Position numbers and translations under genes: made by a program
DNA from: Quillaja saponaria
Taxonomy: Eukaryota; Streptophyta; Magnoliopsida; Fabales; Quillajaceae
Reading direction: 5' to 3'
Length of the DNA: 64,000 nt
NCBI GenBank assembly: GCA_029379385.1
Contig: CM055612.1
Location: forward strand, 1,674,001 to 1,738,000
Shown here: positions 12,259-24,419 of the stretch, one piece after another
Layout: each line of letters starts with the position of its first letter
Numbering within the stretch: the stretch's first letter is position 1
The notes under the pieces: model-generated
What the model was told of the DNA's origin: nothing
Databases searched by the model: none
What the model saw: only the letters and a program-made list of their open reading frames with translations

Positions 12259-14292
12259 TCAACAGTTGAGAAGGGTTAACTCAGAATCTGCGACATGGTC
12301 CATTAATTGGCAACTCGGTCTTCCAAGTGTGAATTCTAGGTTAAGCAGCTTATGATCCGAACGTGACAAAGAGCTACACTCCAACCTCATCTCCTTCACG
12401 CTATTCGACATTTGTATGCCTCTTTTGTGTGTGTGTCCGACGGCCTGTTTTAAAAAAATCAAAACCACTAATTAATAATATTACATATAGAGAGAGAAAT
12501 ATATATTAATTAACTAAGGGAAGGGAAATTACCATGGTATCGTGATTTGATTTGAAATGTGAATACGTCAAAGGAGTTTCAGGTTTTAAACTAGTATGTG
12601 TATTTGTCTGTATTGATGATTGCCATGATGCCCTGCAACTGCATATAAAATTAATTTGGTAATTTGCCACTCAACTCTCAGTCAAAGCATGCATGCAAGA
12701 GGTAATTAAAATGGATGAAGAACAACTCAATTTGTACGTATATTAGGGAATGATAGGATAGGATAGGATAGGATAGGATGCGACATGATATAAATACGTA
12801 TCTCAATGCCATCAATGGCTCGATTTTAGCCCATAAATGTGGCTAATTACCTATTGGTATTTTGCTGTGGTGGTGGTGGAATGTTAGTAGTAGCTTTCTC
12901 ACAAGCCAAAAGTACTCCAATATTATTATCCACATCAACAAGACCTGCTGGCCTTTGGCTCAAACCAACATCTGTCTGCCCATGACCTGCAAGGATGAAG
13001 GATCCATCACACACACATAAATAGAGCCAGTGGTCTTTGCTTTCTCAGACATGCCAATGAATATTTCACATGATGATGAATCAGAATTTGAACTTTTTTG
13101 TTTTTGTTGGGGAACAGTAGGTAACATCTACTAGCTAGCTATAGTTACTACATAGAAATCATATACATATATAGAGCTTTTGTGGTCACAATATTTGGAT
13201 GTGATCAAGAATAAGCCAGCAAAACTCAGGTCCTTAATATTTTGAGAGAGAATATTAAGAAGGAATCAATAATTACCTGTTCCTTTGTCAGTGCTCTTCA
13301 CTGTTCTATACATCTGCATGAACACCAGCATGAAATAATTAAAAATCTGAAAACAAAAAAAGTCGAAATTGCTAAAGATTAATACCCCTCTAGCTACTCT
13401 TTAGCTAGATGCCCTTTTGTCTTTAGCCTTTGTTTCTTCAACCCCCCACTCAGAATGAATTATAGCTACGTAGAATGAATTCAAAAACAACTACATACAC
13501 TGGACAAAGAAAAATAAAATTAAGATCCCCATTTCACTCATAAGTTGAGAGACTATGGACGAGATTAATGAAGAGTTGGGCGAACAAATCACCTGCAAGT
13601 GACTCTTCACGTGAGATAGGGTTAGATCCTTCACATTCATCAACTCTAACACAGACTTTGGTGTTGCCCCTGTTACAAAATGATATATATCAAACTAAAT
13701 AGAAGACAGTACAAAAGTACCAAGCTAATGGTAATTAATCTTTGAGTTCAGTTGAATTACTTTCATGACCCCCAAGAAGTTGGACAGCATGAACAAAATG
13801 GGCATGGAGGGTTGTAGTCCATCTCATTCTAGGAGCTCTAACGCTTCTTTTCACTACTCCTCCATTAATTATTCTTGAATTAGTCCTCTGGAACTCACGG
13901 TGGTGGTGGTGGTGGTGGTGGTGGTGATGATGTGAGTCAACCTTTCTTGGTAGTACTTGTTCAGCAGGTTGGGGATTCAAATCTACCATATTTTCAAAAC
14001 CCAAACTCAATGTGGGTGGTTGCTCATGACTAAGATTAAGATTATAACCCCTTTCAAGCACGGGGTTGAAGATCCCATTTTCATGACTTAAATCACTTGC
14101 ACTGCTACCGGAATCCGAAGCGGATGAGCATCTATCTAATTTACTTGTAAATCCATTGTAGCAACCTACCAAAATTTCTTCCTTCTCTTGATCACAATCT
14201 AAAACAGAAGGTGGACTGATCTGTAAGGAAAGGTCTGGGAAAAATGATGGGGCTCTCATCATTACTGGGTTTATTGAGCTTCTTGTGAACAT
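12259..14292 (-). CDS. KAN4: KANADI4/ABERRANT TESTA SHAPE-like GARP transcription factor
   Basis: Nuclear regulator; KANADI proteins set abaxial identity and ATS/KAN4 acts in ovule integument development. Six exons join in frame: 13761-14292, 13593-13669, 13277-13313, 12851-12986, 12533-12632 and 12259-12444, giving 355 residues. Seen: an EAR-like DLSLQI (about 20-25), SDSGSSASDLSHEN as in ATS, an 11-histidine run, and the GARP/Myb-like domain from about residue 148 (KRSVRAPRMRWTTTLHAHF through ATPKSVLELMNVKDL, SHVKSHLQMYRTVK). The C-terminus has the ATS-type NLEFTLGRPS and ends ELTLLNC. I recall Arabidopsis ATS as shorter (about 276 residues); the extra length is in the N-terminal and exon 4-5 linkers. 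In the C-terminal motif the usual W after GRPS is C here. A (CT)n tract lies in the leader. Assignment to KAN4 rests on the shared N-terminal serine block and C-terminus. Confidence 0.93.
12752..12779. repeat. Pentanucleotide microsatellite in KAN4 intron 4
   Basis: About five to six copies of GATAG/AGGAT in a row, between KAN4 exons 4 and 5. Likely length-polymorphic. Confidence 0.9.
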
Positions 14293-17200
14293 GAGGATGA
14301 TGAAAGACAGGTAAAAATAGGAAGAGAATGAGAATATGAAGAGATTTGAGTTATGATTATATCATGAGTACCTTATGATTTGCACCGGTTTTGAGAGTGA
14401 GAGTGAGAGAGAGAGAGAGAGAGAGAGCCTTTTTTTGTAGGATCCCAGCTAGCTAGTGTTGATGAAAGAGCATATAGAAAAAGAAAGAATTGCAGAGACT
14501 ACTAGTAGTCACAAAGGAAAACAACAGAGGTTTTTCTGGGGATGGTGGTTTGAACAGAAAGTTAGTGAAAAGAGGAACATGTGCATTTATGAAAGCAGAG
14601 GCCAGAGAGGGGAGAGGGAGAGGTCTGAGGGTATGAGGGTCTGTTTCCAAATTTCCTTATCCAGTATGATAGAGAACGAGATTAAACAGAGCAAGTGCAG
14701 GGGATATAATGGGGTGTTTGGAATTCGAGAAAATAAAACAAAAGGAGGAGTTACTATATTACTACTATTCAATGGAATATTGGAATGGGAATTGAGTGGG
14801 TCTCAGTCTCTCCTTTCCTTACGTTCATCGATTGCGACCGATTACATTAATCCCTGCTCCTTTTGTTTTTAGTTTCACTATCAGCTTCTTAATTAATTAA
14901 TTAATTTATTATATATATTTGTAAGGCTTTTAATTTTCCTGAATTGGAATATTCCTATATATTTTAATAGACAGAGGATTGACTGGCAGGCCTGAATATC
15001 TCTCTTCAAATCTTACGCATATTGCTCTGTGTTTTCAATTGAATACATACACCTCAGCTTCTATTTACAAATTAATTCCATGTTCAGTTAATGCTGCATC
15101 AATGCTTTGGCTTTGTCATCTATGAATTATTAATTTATTATTAGTATTAGTAGTAGTAATTTTTTTCTTTTTTTGGGTAAGATTATTAGTAGTAATTTAG
15201 TTAAACACCAATATTGATTAAGACAACTTCTAGCTTTGATCAAGCACATTCTTATTCATCCGTGCACTAGGATGCCAATTTGCCTCTCAAGTCTGTTCAG
15301 ATAAATATTTTTTCAAGTGATCTATAAATTATATTTAATTTAACTTATATTAATGATGCATTGGATTTGAATCGAATAAAATTCATTTTGATCAACGTGA
15401 AAACAAGAAAACATATAGAATCTTTAGAAAAATGTATAAAAATAATTAATTCTAGTCAGAATTGATTCATATGAAATTTATCTATTTTATATTATATTAT
15501 TTGTAAATATATCGTGTTCTGATAAATTTATATTTAATCAAATTATGAATGAATATAAACCGAGCGTACACGACATGATCAGCGATGCCATTGTGAATTT
15601 AATTAGCCAAAAATTCTTAGATCATCAATTAACTAACATGAACAAAACTATAGCACATGGTTTTTTTGGTTGGCACGTATGGAATAAATATCAAGCTGTA
15701 CACGTGCGAAATTCTCTCCTGATAAATAAGAATGTAGGAAAGAAAATAGAAAATAAGGAATGAAGGAGAGTGTCATAAGTGCGGTGTGATGTCCGGCCAC
15801 ACCAAGCTCGCAGACCCACTTGCAATTAACTTCCACTGACTATTATGCTTCGAGTGTCTTTGACACGCGCCTTGGCTTCGTGTGTCTCTACCATTCTTTC
15901 TGTACACGTGTAGTATTGCAATTTGCAAGTACTCTAACTCGTCGAACACCACCGGCGCGTGGAAAACCTAAATGGAATGGAAGGAAATACCATATTCCTC
16001 GGCGTCAACAACTCAACATGGTTCGCGTCACGTGACTTATGGACGTGATCTTGTATAGGCAATAGGCTCTTTCTTTTTCTTTTTCTTCTTGTCATATTTT
16101 CTAACCAAAAATAAAATAAAATAAATTTGCATGAATTTCCCTCATTCAAGTTTCAATGTCTAAGTCATGTTTGTGTTAATTAGTGATTTAATATAATGAT
16201 TTGTTAATAGTTTTGGAAGGGGCGGTCAGCGCCTGATGCGCTCTAGATTCTCCGGGAAATGGAAATTTAATTTTTTAATTATTTTATTAACATTAATAAA
16301 ACTCATTGTCTAACAAATTTGGACTATTGAACCATAAGCTTGTAATCAGGTAATATTCGGTCAACATGTCTCTCTATGGCCACTTGCGACGTTGTCAAAT
16401 GCTTTAGCCTCTTTATATATATTCCATATTCCATGGGTTTGTCTTACAAGACCAACTCTGTTTTTATTACTCTAATTGTTTTTTTAAGCAGCAAATATTT
16501 AATGTTTATGAAGGACACCACCTTATAAAATGTGAAGCTGTATGTTTTACTGTTCATTAGTCTGATATCAGAATACAAGCATGAGTTGTTCGAAATTTGA
16601 GTACCACTCTTTCTCATAGCATCTCCCTTTGAGTATCAATAAAACGACCAAAAAAAAAAACAAAAAGAAAGAAGGAGGGAATCACCGAAATCAACGGCGT
16701 TTAGGCGGATGTGCACCACGGCATATTGATATTACAGATCAACTTTTGAGGTTTAATTAGTGTCACAGCTTCAGTGATGCAGAGCATCCCAATCATATTA
16801 TTAATAATGAGGTTAATTAATGAAGTCAATTAATTAAACTGCAGACAGCTGGAGTACCGAATGACGTCACGCGACGGGACGGGACCCATTCTGAGCCAGC
16901 ATATTCTGAGCTACCTGTGCTGCTCGTCATGTGCGTGCTCTCAGTTTTTGTTGGACATTTTCGACTGCCAAGTGAAAAACTGGTTCACTCACGGTTCCAT
17001 TGTTTGCTAGCTAGGCTGCTCTTGCATGCTCTGCGCACTTTTATGTTTTTTTTTTTTTTTTTTTCTAAATACTTTTTGTGAAGACTGTTGCAAAAATATT
17101 TATAGTGATTTTATTCATTACGATGACTAACAATAATATATATATATTTTTCATATTATGTAAATAATATAGTGACATTCACTCATTTAGTATATTTTAC

Positions 17201-18486
17201 TTTTTGTTTTTTTTTTAGGAAATAGTTGTTCTTAATTTTTTACTAAGACCATTTGGACTAATTTTTCTCAGTTGAAAATTATTCTGTCAAAATTTTGGTT
17301 TTTCTAACGTTTGGAGAAAAAGCCTATGTCCCTCTATCTCTCATTTTCATTTGACATGGACATATATTACCTTTGGTCTAAATGTTTATATCTGGTATAT
17401 AACACTTATTATTATTAATAAGGAAATAAAAAGAAAATGGGTAATGAATAATTTAATATGTTGTCTCACGTTGAAGGTGATGTTTCAATAATTTTTTGTG
17501 ACAGTTTTTTTAATTTTTGTTTATTAATTATAATTAATAAAACATCTCATTTATATAAAATATAAAATTATTCATTACTAACATACAAATTGTTAGCCTC
17601 TATAGCTATAGCTAATACCTACTAATATTAATATAGAATTTTCATTAATTATCTCTAATTACTTCTAATGAATCTTTCTAAACACTTCTAGAAGAGAAAA
17701 TGCTCTTTCTTAATTATCATGTGCCGATCAAATTTGTGATGCTCCCCAACAAAGCCAAACAATAATGCTTGTTTTGGAATCTGATTGATGGAATCTTTTG
17801 ATTGGCAGTATTATGTACCTAATTTGATTTGGATTTGCAAGCAGATGCAATTAATAAAAATAAAAGGATTAATATTATAGATTTATATTCATTAATTAAT
17901 TTCAACCAAAATAATAAATAATAAATCATAGATACGGATATTCCTTTAGGTGACTAGAAAATATAGTAAAAATCTCATCAAAAAAATGCATTTCATCATT
18001 AAAAAGATGATGCAGACATTTACTAATTAGCAAGAGTTTCATAACTTATTGAAAAATTAATATTAGTAAAATTATATAATATTTAAAATTATTTTAAAAT
18101 AAATGTATTAATTAATTCAACAGAGAGAATATATGTTATATATTTCATACACCTGATAGAGCTCTTAGGGGAAAAAAAATATAAAATTATCTCAGGCCTG
18201 CGTATATGTTAGAGGCCCATGGGGAAGGCCACATTCAACATAACCGTATATCATCTAAAGCCCAACAAGCTGATGGTCAATTTTTTTTTTTTTTCCCAAG
18301 ACGAAGCTAAGAAAGAAAGACTATTATTTGAACCAATTATTACGTCAATTTTTTTTTAGTTATTAGAATTCATAGCAAAAAGTTGAAGTCTGGAACTAAC
18401 TTGTTCTCCGTCTCTCTTTATCTGTGGCGAATCGTACGCCTCGTCGCCGATCATTCACTGTTTGGATTTCTCAGGGACACTGAAGA
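14293..18486. other. Intergenic region between KAN4 and TMEM147, no gene supported
   Basis: Divergent promoter space of about 4.2 kb: KAN4 reads left from 14292 and the TMEM147 homologue reads right from 18487. It contains the GA tract, an ATTAATTAATTAA run near 14890, a T-run near 17048-17064 and AT-rich stretches. Open frames of 60-140 codons here (for example 14456-14872 and 15545-15763) have no recognisable domain and low-complexity composition. Confidence 0.5.
14398..14428. repeat. GA/CT dinucleotide tract upstream of KAN4
   Basis: A run of GAGAGA on the plus strand (CTCTCT on the coding strand), about 110-135 bases upstream of the KAN4 start codon. Such tracts are frequent in plant leaders and core promoters and bind BBR/BPC GAGA factors; a regulatory role here is inference. 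Confidence 0.75.
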
Positions 18487-21457
18487 ATGACGGTGTTTCA
18501 TTTCTTCAACTGTGCGATTCTCACATTCGGCCCCCATGCCGTCTACTATTCCGCGACGCCCTTGTATGGGTCTCTCCAATTCTCTTTTAGTTATTTTAAT
18601 TTTGATCCATCTTCTATATTAAATATCATTGTTTTACAGATCTATTACCATTTCAGAGTTCTATTTTAGTTTGAAACCCTAAGACTCAATCTAATAATTT
18701 CGATGCCTTCAAAGTTCCATGGCTTATTTCCGCTTCCGATTCTACTTCCCGCTCCTTTATTATTATTTATATTTATAGTTTATTGTACTGTTTTCATATG
18801 ATTTAGAATTTTTCTGACCCAATTTTCTTCCAAGTCTTCGTAAACTAGTAATGCACAGTGAAGTAAGTGGGTATTGTGCACTGGTAAATTCAATTTCTGT
18901 TTATTATGTTTCAGATTTGATAGGGAGATTTACAATAGAGGAACAGAATACTGAGAAATAAAAGCATATGTAAAATAACTATGCATGAGACAGTTCTAAA
19001 AAAAATTAATGAAGAAAAAGTACTATATAGGCTATGTTGTCCTTAGACTCAAAAGCAAGAATGATAATAATCACATTATGTTATGTAACTAGTGTTTCAG
19101 GGCTACACAATCACAAATTTTTGAAGGGTTGCCTTATTTTTCTGTTTTGTACTCAAAAAAGATAATACAATGGGGAAAAAGTTGTTATGCATGTATCTCC
19201 TGCCTCTGTGGATAAGTTGGTTTGCTCTAATGACTATATGTATGCAGATCCGAGTATGATACACTTGGTACCTCTGTTAAAGCTGCTGTTGTTTATTTAG
19301 CGACAGCTTTAGTAAAGGTTGGTGAACTCTGTTAACTTCCGTTTACGTGTATTTTAACTAAAACACTATCTCTACCGCACTTATCTACTTTTTGGAAACA
19401 TTATGCATCCGCAGCCAGTAATTTCCACTATATATGATGAACGTTGTCCTTTTTTTTTCACTTTTCTTTCATTTGTAAAAATTGGCAGCTTGTTTGTCTG
19501 GCTACTTTTCTCAAGGTATCGGAGAGTGATAGCTTTGATCCATATCAGGTATATCTTTATTTTTCATTTTTGAAGTTTGGTTCTTTACATGTGTATTTTG
19601 CATAAAAATAAACTGATATGGTAGCTTGATAATGCACTTGGATTCTCATAATTAAATCTATGTACATGAAATCCACAAATGGTGAGTAAGGATATATAGT
19701 TTCCATAAAGTTGAAGATTACTTGTTAAAATACTAGATAATAAAATTGATGATGGTGCTTTAAATTTTGGATCCAATTCCAATTATGATGCTATGAATGC
19801 TATAGCACCACTTCAAAATGTTAATTACTTGTAGAAATGATGAGTAATTTCATAAAGGATCTTCTCTCTCTCTCTCAGAAATGTGAGTGAGAGAGAGAAA
19901 GAAAATAGGCTTATGGATCTTCCACGTCCTGTACTTGTTTACATCCATTTTCATGCAAGAATTAGTACCTAACTAAATGCTATCCTGTGGAGGATATGTT
20001 ATGAATGCAGTTATGTTTACACTCATCAGTCTCTTAGAAATTTGCATAGTTGCCGAGGAGATGTTATCAGTACAGTTATGTCTACCTCTCTTAGAAATTA
20101 GACATTGTTTTGGAAAGAAATAAGATTCTTAATAAAATAAATGGCGAAAACATACACACTAACAGTTGATGACTGTGTTCTTCTTGTCTAACTTTTCAAT
20201 GTTACTCTTTATGCTATTGTGATTTAGCTTATTTTGTACATCTAACTTTGTTTCCCTTACTCGTGCATAAATGTGAGTAATAACCTCTCAAATGGCTTCT
20301 ATTATAGGAATTTTTGAAGGCTTTAATAGGTTTTATAGATGTTGCTGGGCTTTACTTTGCCTTGACCCAGTTGACTCACAGGAATATCTCACAAAATCAC
20401 AAATTTCAAGCAGTTGGACTTGGTGAGTGTTGCTGAGCTAGTTATTCTATACAATAATCAGTCATATATTCTTTAATTTCTCTAAAGCTCTTCTATGGTG
20501 ATCTCTTATTTATATTGGCCACGCGACTTTTGTTTTAATGTCTGAATTTATCTGACTCGTGGCATTACTTTCCTTTTCACAGGCTGGGCATTTGCTGATT
20601 CTGTTCTGCATAGGTTGGCACCTCTGTGGGTGGGTGCTAGAGGATTGGAATTCACTTGGGACTACATTTTGCAAGGCCTTGAGGCTAATGCAAATCTGGT
20701 ATTTTCGTAATCCTTGTGCTACAAGTCTACAACCAAATTGTTTTCTTATTGCTGCCAATTCTGACAAATTTCTTAGTTTTGGATTAGTGGATTAGGCATA
20801 AAATTCAGTGGGAAGGCGTCTAAATATAGTTAATTTTGTATTGACCAGAGTGAAGAACCTTTGATCTTTTTTTTTCAAAAGGCAGATATGCTTTTCCTTT
20901 TTTCTAATATGGCTCACTCAATTCAGGTGTTGAGTATATCACTAGCTGCACTGGGATCTTTGATGTGGCTTCGGAAAAATAAACCGAAGACTCTGATTCC
21001 TATCATATATATTTGCGCGGGGATCGTGGCTACCATGCCTTCTATCACCAGGTTTTTCCTTCCTCATTACCATTATCATATGACTTCATGAATGATTTGC
21101 ATACTCATGATCCAATTATTACTTTGAGATATTAAAGTTTTGTCTGACATATAGTTTAAAAATGTGCTCTGTTCTTTCTTATTATATGGTCCCTAAGGAT
21201 GAGGCAACTAATGAAAGTGGTTTAAGTAACAGATAGGCCAGGTTTATACAGTAGCTTTAGTCTTGCATCTTGGTCAGCAACATGCACTCCTCCAGTCAAA
21301 TATTTTAATTTTGCTAAACAATGACTTGTGCAGCTATCTGAAGCGAGGATTGGGATGGCACTTTCCAAAGGTGGTAGGGTTTGAACTATTCACCTCTCTG
21401 GTGATGGCTTTCACTAGCTGGCAGCTCTTTGCTGCATGCCAGAGACCTTCAGTGTAA
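18487..21457 (+). CDS. TMEM147: Transmembrane protein 147 homologue (TMEM147)
   Basis: Small multipass ER protein. In animals TMEM147 is a subunit of the BOS (TMEM147-nicalin-NOMO) complex at the Sec61 translocon. Seven exons join cleanly: 18487-18563, 19248-19317, 19489-19548, 20308-20422, 20583-20698, 20927-21051 and 21334-21457, all with GT-AG introns, giving 228 residues (human about 224). Seen: start MTVFHFFNCAILTFGPHAVYY, SEYDTLGTSVKAA, the loop SFDPYQEFLKALIGFIDVAG, the conserved block GWAFADSVLHRLAPLWVGARG, LEFTWDYILQGLEANANLV, and the C-terminal SYLKRGLGWHFPKVVGFELF. Several hydrophobic helices are evident; the fold is described as seven-helix. The gene ends about 760 bases from the convergent REM gene. 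No lesion seen; probably a constitutively expressed housekeeping gene. Confidence 0.95.
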
Positions 21458-22220
21458 GAAAAATCCATCGTTATCAGTAGTGAGGGACCATCGATTAGAG
21501 AAAGGCTTCAAGGCTGCTAATTATTACAACTAAAGCATGCCTTGGATCCCGAGTCTTCTTCCATGGCTTTTCTTTTGAATTTCCAAATCTTTGCTGTTGT
21601 ATTATGTAGAGTTTGTTTTCATTTTTAACTAGGTGGTGGACTTATTCTTGTTTTTTACAATTTTACTTGCTGTATACTTGGTTTCATCAGGAAATTAGAT
21701 TTTGCCCTTTGATTCCAATTTATGTTGATGATGTCTTATATAACACTACAGTTTTGAGACCCTTTTGGAATTGATTTCTTCATTAGAATATGTTGTATAA
21801 TCTGTTTTACATTTGATTGTCTTATAATAATTTTTATTATCTTGTGTATACACCCAGATCTGGTAGATATTTGGAAGTGATGAATAGTATGAGACATGTA
21901 TTTTGTGCTGTGTTTGTACTATCCAATAGTAAAAATAAACACCGAGACTGTTCTTCTGGATTCAATCAATGAAGCCTGTTTTGTTTTGCGCGATAGGCAA
22001 CAAAAGAGTATGTAAGAGTTGACAACCCTCATACCTTGTGGCTTCGGCATGGATACCTTATAACATGTCCAGCTGTTGCTTGAACTTAGTAGTAACCAAC
22101 GAGAACAAAAACAAGATTTCAGACAATCCGCATAATAATAACTTAAGTTAGTAGAACTTTGTTTGTTCCCAAAAGGCAAGTACATGCATTACATACTCCA
22201 GAACATAAGATGGAACAGGT
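21458..22220. other. Convergent 3' region, no gene
   Basis: Space between the stop codons of the TMEM147 homologue (plus) and the REM gene (minus). It should hold both 3' untranslated regions. The minus-strand ORF at 21919-22185 has no recognisable content. Confidence 0.5.
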
Positions 22221-24419
22221 TTATATTTTGATTTTCTTCCGACCTCTTTGCTTTGCAAAGATTACTCGAACGAGAGGAGTAGCCTCCTCTACCACCCTGA
22301 AGATGCTCACATCAAAGACCGGGCAATTGTTCATTTGACTGCATATAGGTTGAAACATGCACACGTCAAATTCGTCCAATTTGTTGTCTAGAGCAAATTT
22401 TTTCCAACCACGAGCTAATCCTCCACAATGCCGAGATCGATCAGTAACTGTATCTGACACTCCATGTGTCCATCCCAATACGTAATATCACATCTTGATT
22501 TTGAGCAGAGAGATATTTCATTGTCCCAGACGTAGGGAGGGACTAAGAAAACACCGGCAACAAAGCTAATAAGCAAAACAATAAGGTTGATAACAAGAAC
22601 AAGTAGACAACTTACATCGTGGGTGAAGAGATATTGTAAGTAAAGATTGTGCATCCACTAAGAGGCTGATCCAGAAAATCTTGCTTATCATACAAGATTA
22701 TGATGCAAACCACTTACCACGAAGAATCTCTTGAATACATGTGTGGGTCGCATAATTATGTTGATGCTCTCGGTGCTGGATGCTTTTTCTGCCAACTGCA
22801 ATGCATTCGTTTTCTCATTTTCAGTGACTGGCCTTCTATTTGATCTGTATAGTTCGCTATATGTCCTAGTTTTACTCGTTGATGTGGGTTCTGCATTTAG
22901 TATTTAGTAATTCCCGAGTTAATATTCAACAAACAAAACATAGTGAGCAAAACAATGTACTAATGTACTACAACAAGCTCAAGATGGCGATGGTCAAGTA
23001 CACACTTCCTGATAATGCCAACATGCTTATAAGGGTTGCATACAGGTTAAAAGATACCAAAGTAACTTTGTTTTTATGCTTCTTTGTCTTTCCTTGACAG
23101 CTGCAATGTTTTGTGAGTTCAATGACTTGGTTTTTGTTAACAAAATTGAGGAGTAAAGTAGTTGTTTATTTTACAAACTTGATTTTTCCAAAAGATAAAA
23201 TCCCAGGAGACGCACCTGCAGGTTGTGACGTGACTCCCCTAGAAGATTCAATACGTTGTCCTTTCATCTTAGTTTGCACATGATTACCAGAGGAAGCTAG
23301 CTTCAGAGTCCCTTTATTAGCATCTTCAAAGGGGACAACTCTAGATTGCACATTCAGTGCGTCCCTGGATTTCTCAGGTTCAATGTGTCCAACACCAGCA
23401 TTAGAGGGGGTATGAACCTCCTCCAAAGAAATCTCCTGTTTTTGCTTACTCGGGCCACCACTCTCACGTTCCGTATGCTCGCTTTTTTGGACAAAATATG
23501 AAGCCTCCTTCTCGCACAAGCTCTCCCGGTTAACAATGGAAACATCAAACTGTGTATCACCATTGTACGTGAAGTTCAGGAAATCAGTCTCTTCCAGACA
23601 GTGATCCTTCACAAATTGTTGCCAACCATGTGTGAAGAACAAGGTATCATCCATAGTTGTCAATTGCACATCCCATACAAGGCCACTAGAACCTTTTAGG
23701 GTCACATTTTCGGGAAGTTTCTTTTTCATGTAATCAGAAAATTTCTTGGGGAGTGCCTGCAGTTATATACTCACAAATTAAAACTTATATTAACATCTTT
23801 CCCTTTCCCATTAAGAAGAAATATACTGCAGGCAAAGAATGGATAAGAGAATGTACTTATTTGAACATAATGATTAATCACCAACAGAAACAATAATGCT
23901 ATTGACACAAATACTTCCCCACAAACAGTTTACAGAAACACAAAACTTGATGGTGATTTTTACAAATTTTCTTGTTAATAGAAAAAGTAAACTTCAGCAC
24001 AGTGTTAGTGCTGATATCATTGCTCTACAAAAATAAATAGCCAAGAGCAGAACAGCCATTATAACAGAGACTTTTGTTTCCTCTCCTAATTATTTTCTGC
24101 TTTTCCTTTCACTTTTTCCCCTTCAGGTGATATCTACAAAACTTCATTACCCATCACAGTCAATTGCATGAACACAATTGTGCAATCTGCATGATTTGAA
24201 AGCCATTTTATAAAATTTATTTGGTAACTATGCTACTAAATTACATCTATTATGTTCTTTCCTTTTACCTGGAAAAGAAAATGAAGGAGAAAAACAACAT
24301 GCACTTACAAGCTGTTCATGGTAACCAGAGCCCAGAAACTGGGTAAAGCGGACGAGTTTGAAATGGTTCCAGTAAATCTCTTCCTGCGATGCTCTGCTAT
24401 TCCTGCATGTTTCTCCCAT
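22221..24419 (-). CDS. REM-type protein with two B3 domains (frameshift in the second)
   Basis: Plant REM/B3 DNA-binding protein, presumably nuclear. Exons: 24309-24419, 23216-23756, 22718-22890 and 22221-22542, GT-AG introns, phases matching. The first B3 domain (about residues 16-105) is complete, from YWNHFKLVRFTQFL through LPKKFSDYMKKKLPENVTL to THGWQQFVKDHCLEE and FDVSIVNRE. A polar linker follows, then the second B3 domain begins IMRPTHVFKRFFV in exon 3 and SLPTSGTMKYLS in exon 4. In exon 4 the frame meets TGA at 22441-22443 just after TWSVRYSY; one base over, the domain continues as DRSRHCGGLARGWKKF to VFDVSIFRVVEE and stops at 22221. A single extra base (near 22443) explains this. As read, the product is about 308 residues with only half of the second B3 domain. 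It is either a young lesion or a base-call error. Confidence 0.85.

Noticed and set aside
14456..14872. Plus-strand 138-codon ORF upstream of KAN4
   Set aside because: Low-complexity K/E/R-rich translation of a purine-rich KAN4 leader/promoter region; no family likeness.
15545..15763. Plus-strand 72-codon ORF
   Set aside because: No domain, AT-rich context, no splice partners; expected by chance.
17048..17064. T-run as the tail of a minus-strand retroposon
   Set aside because: No LINE or SINE-like body next to it and no target duplication seen.
23166..23215. REM exon 2 ending at the TAA at 23166
   Set aside because: A GT donor at 23215 in phase 1 joins exactly to an acceptor at 22891 and restores a second B3 domain, so the in-frame stop is intronic.
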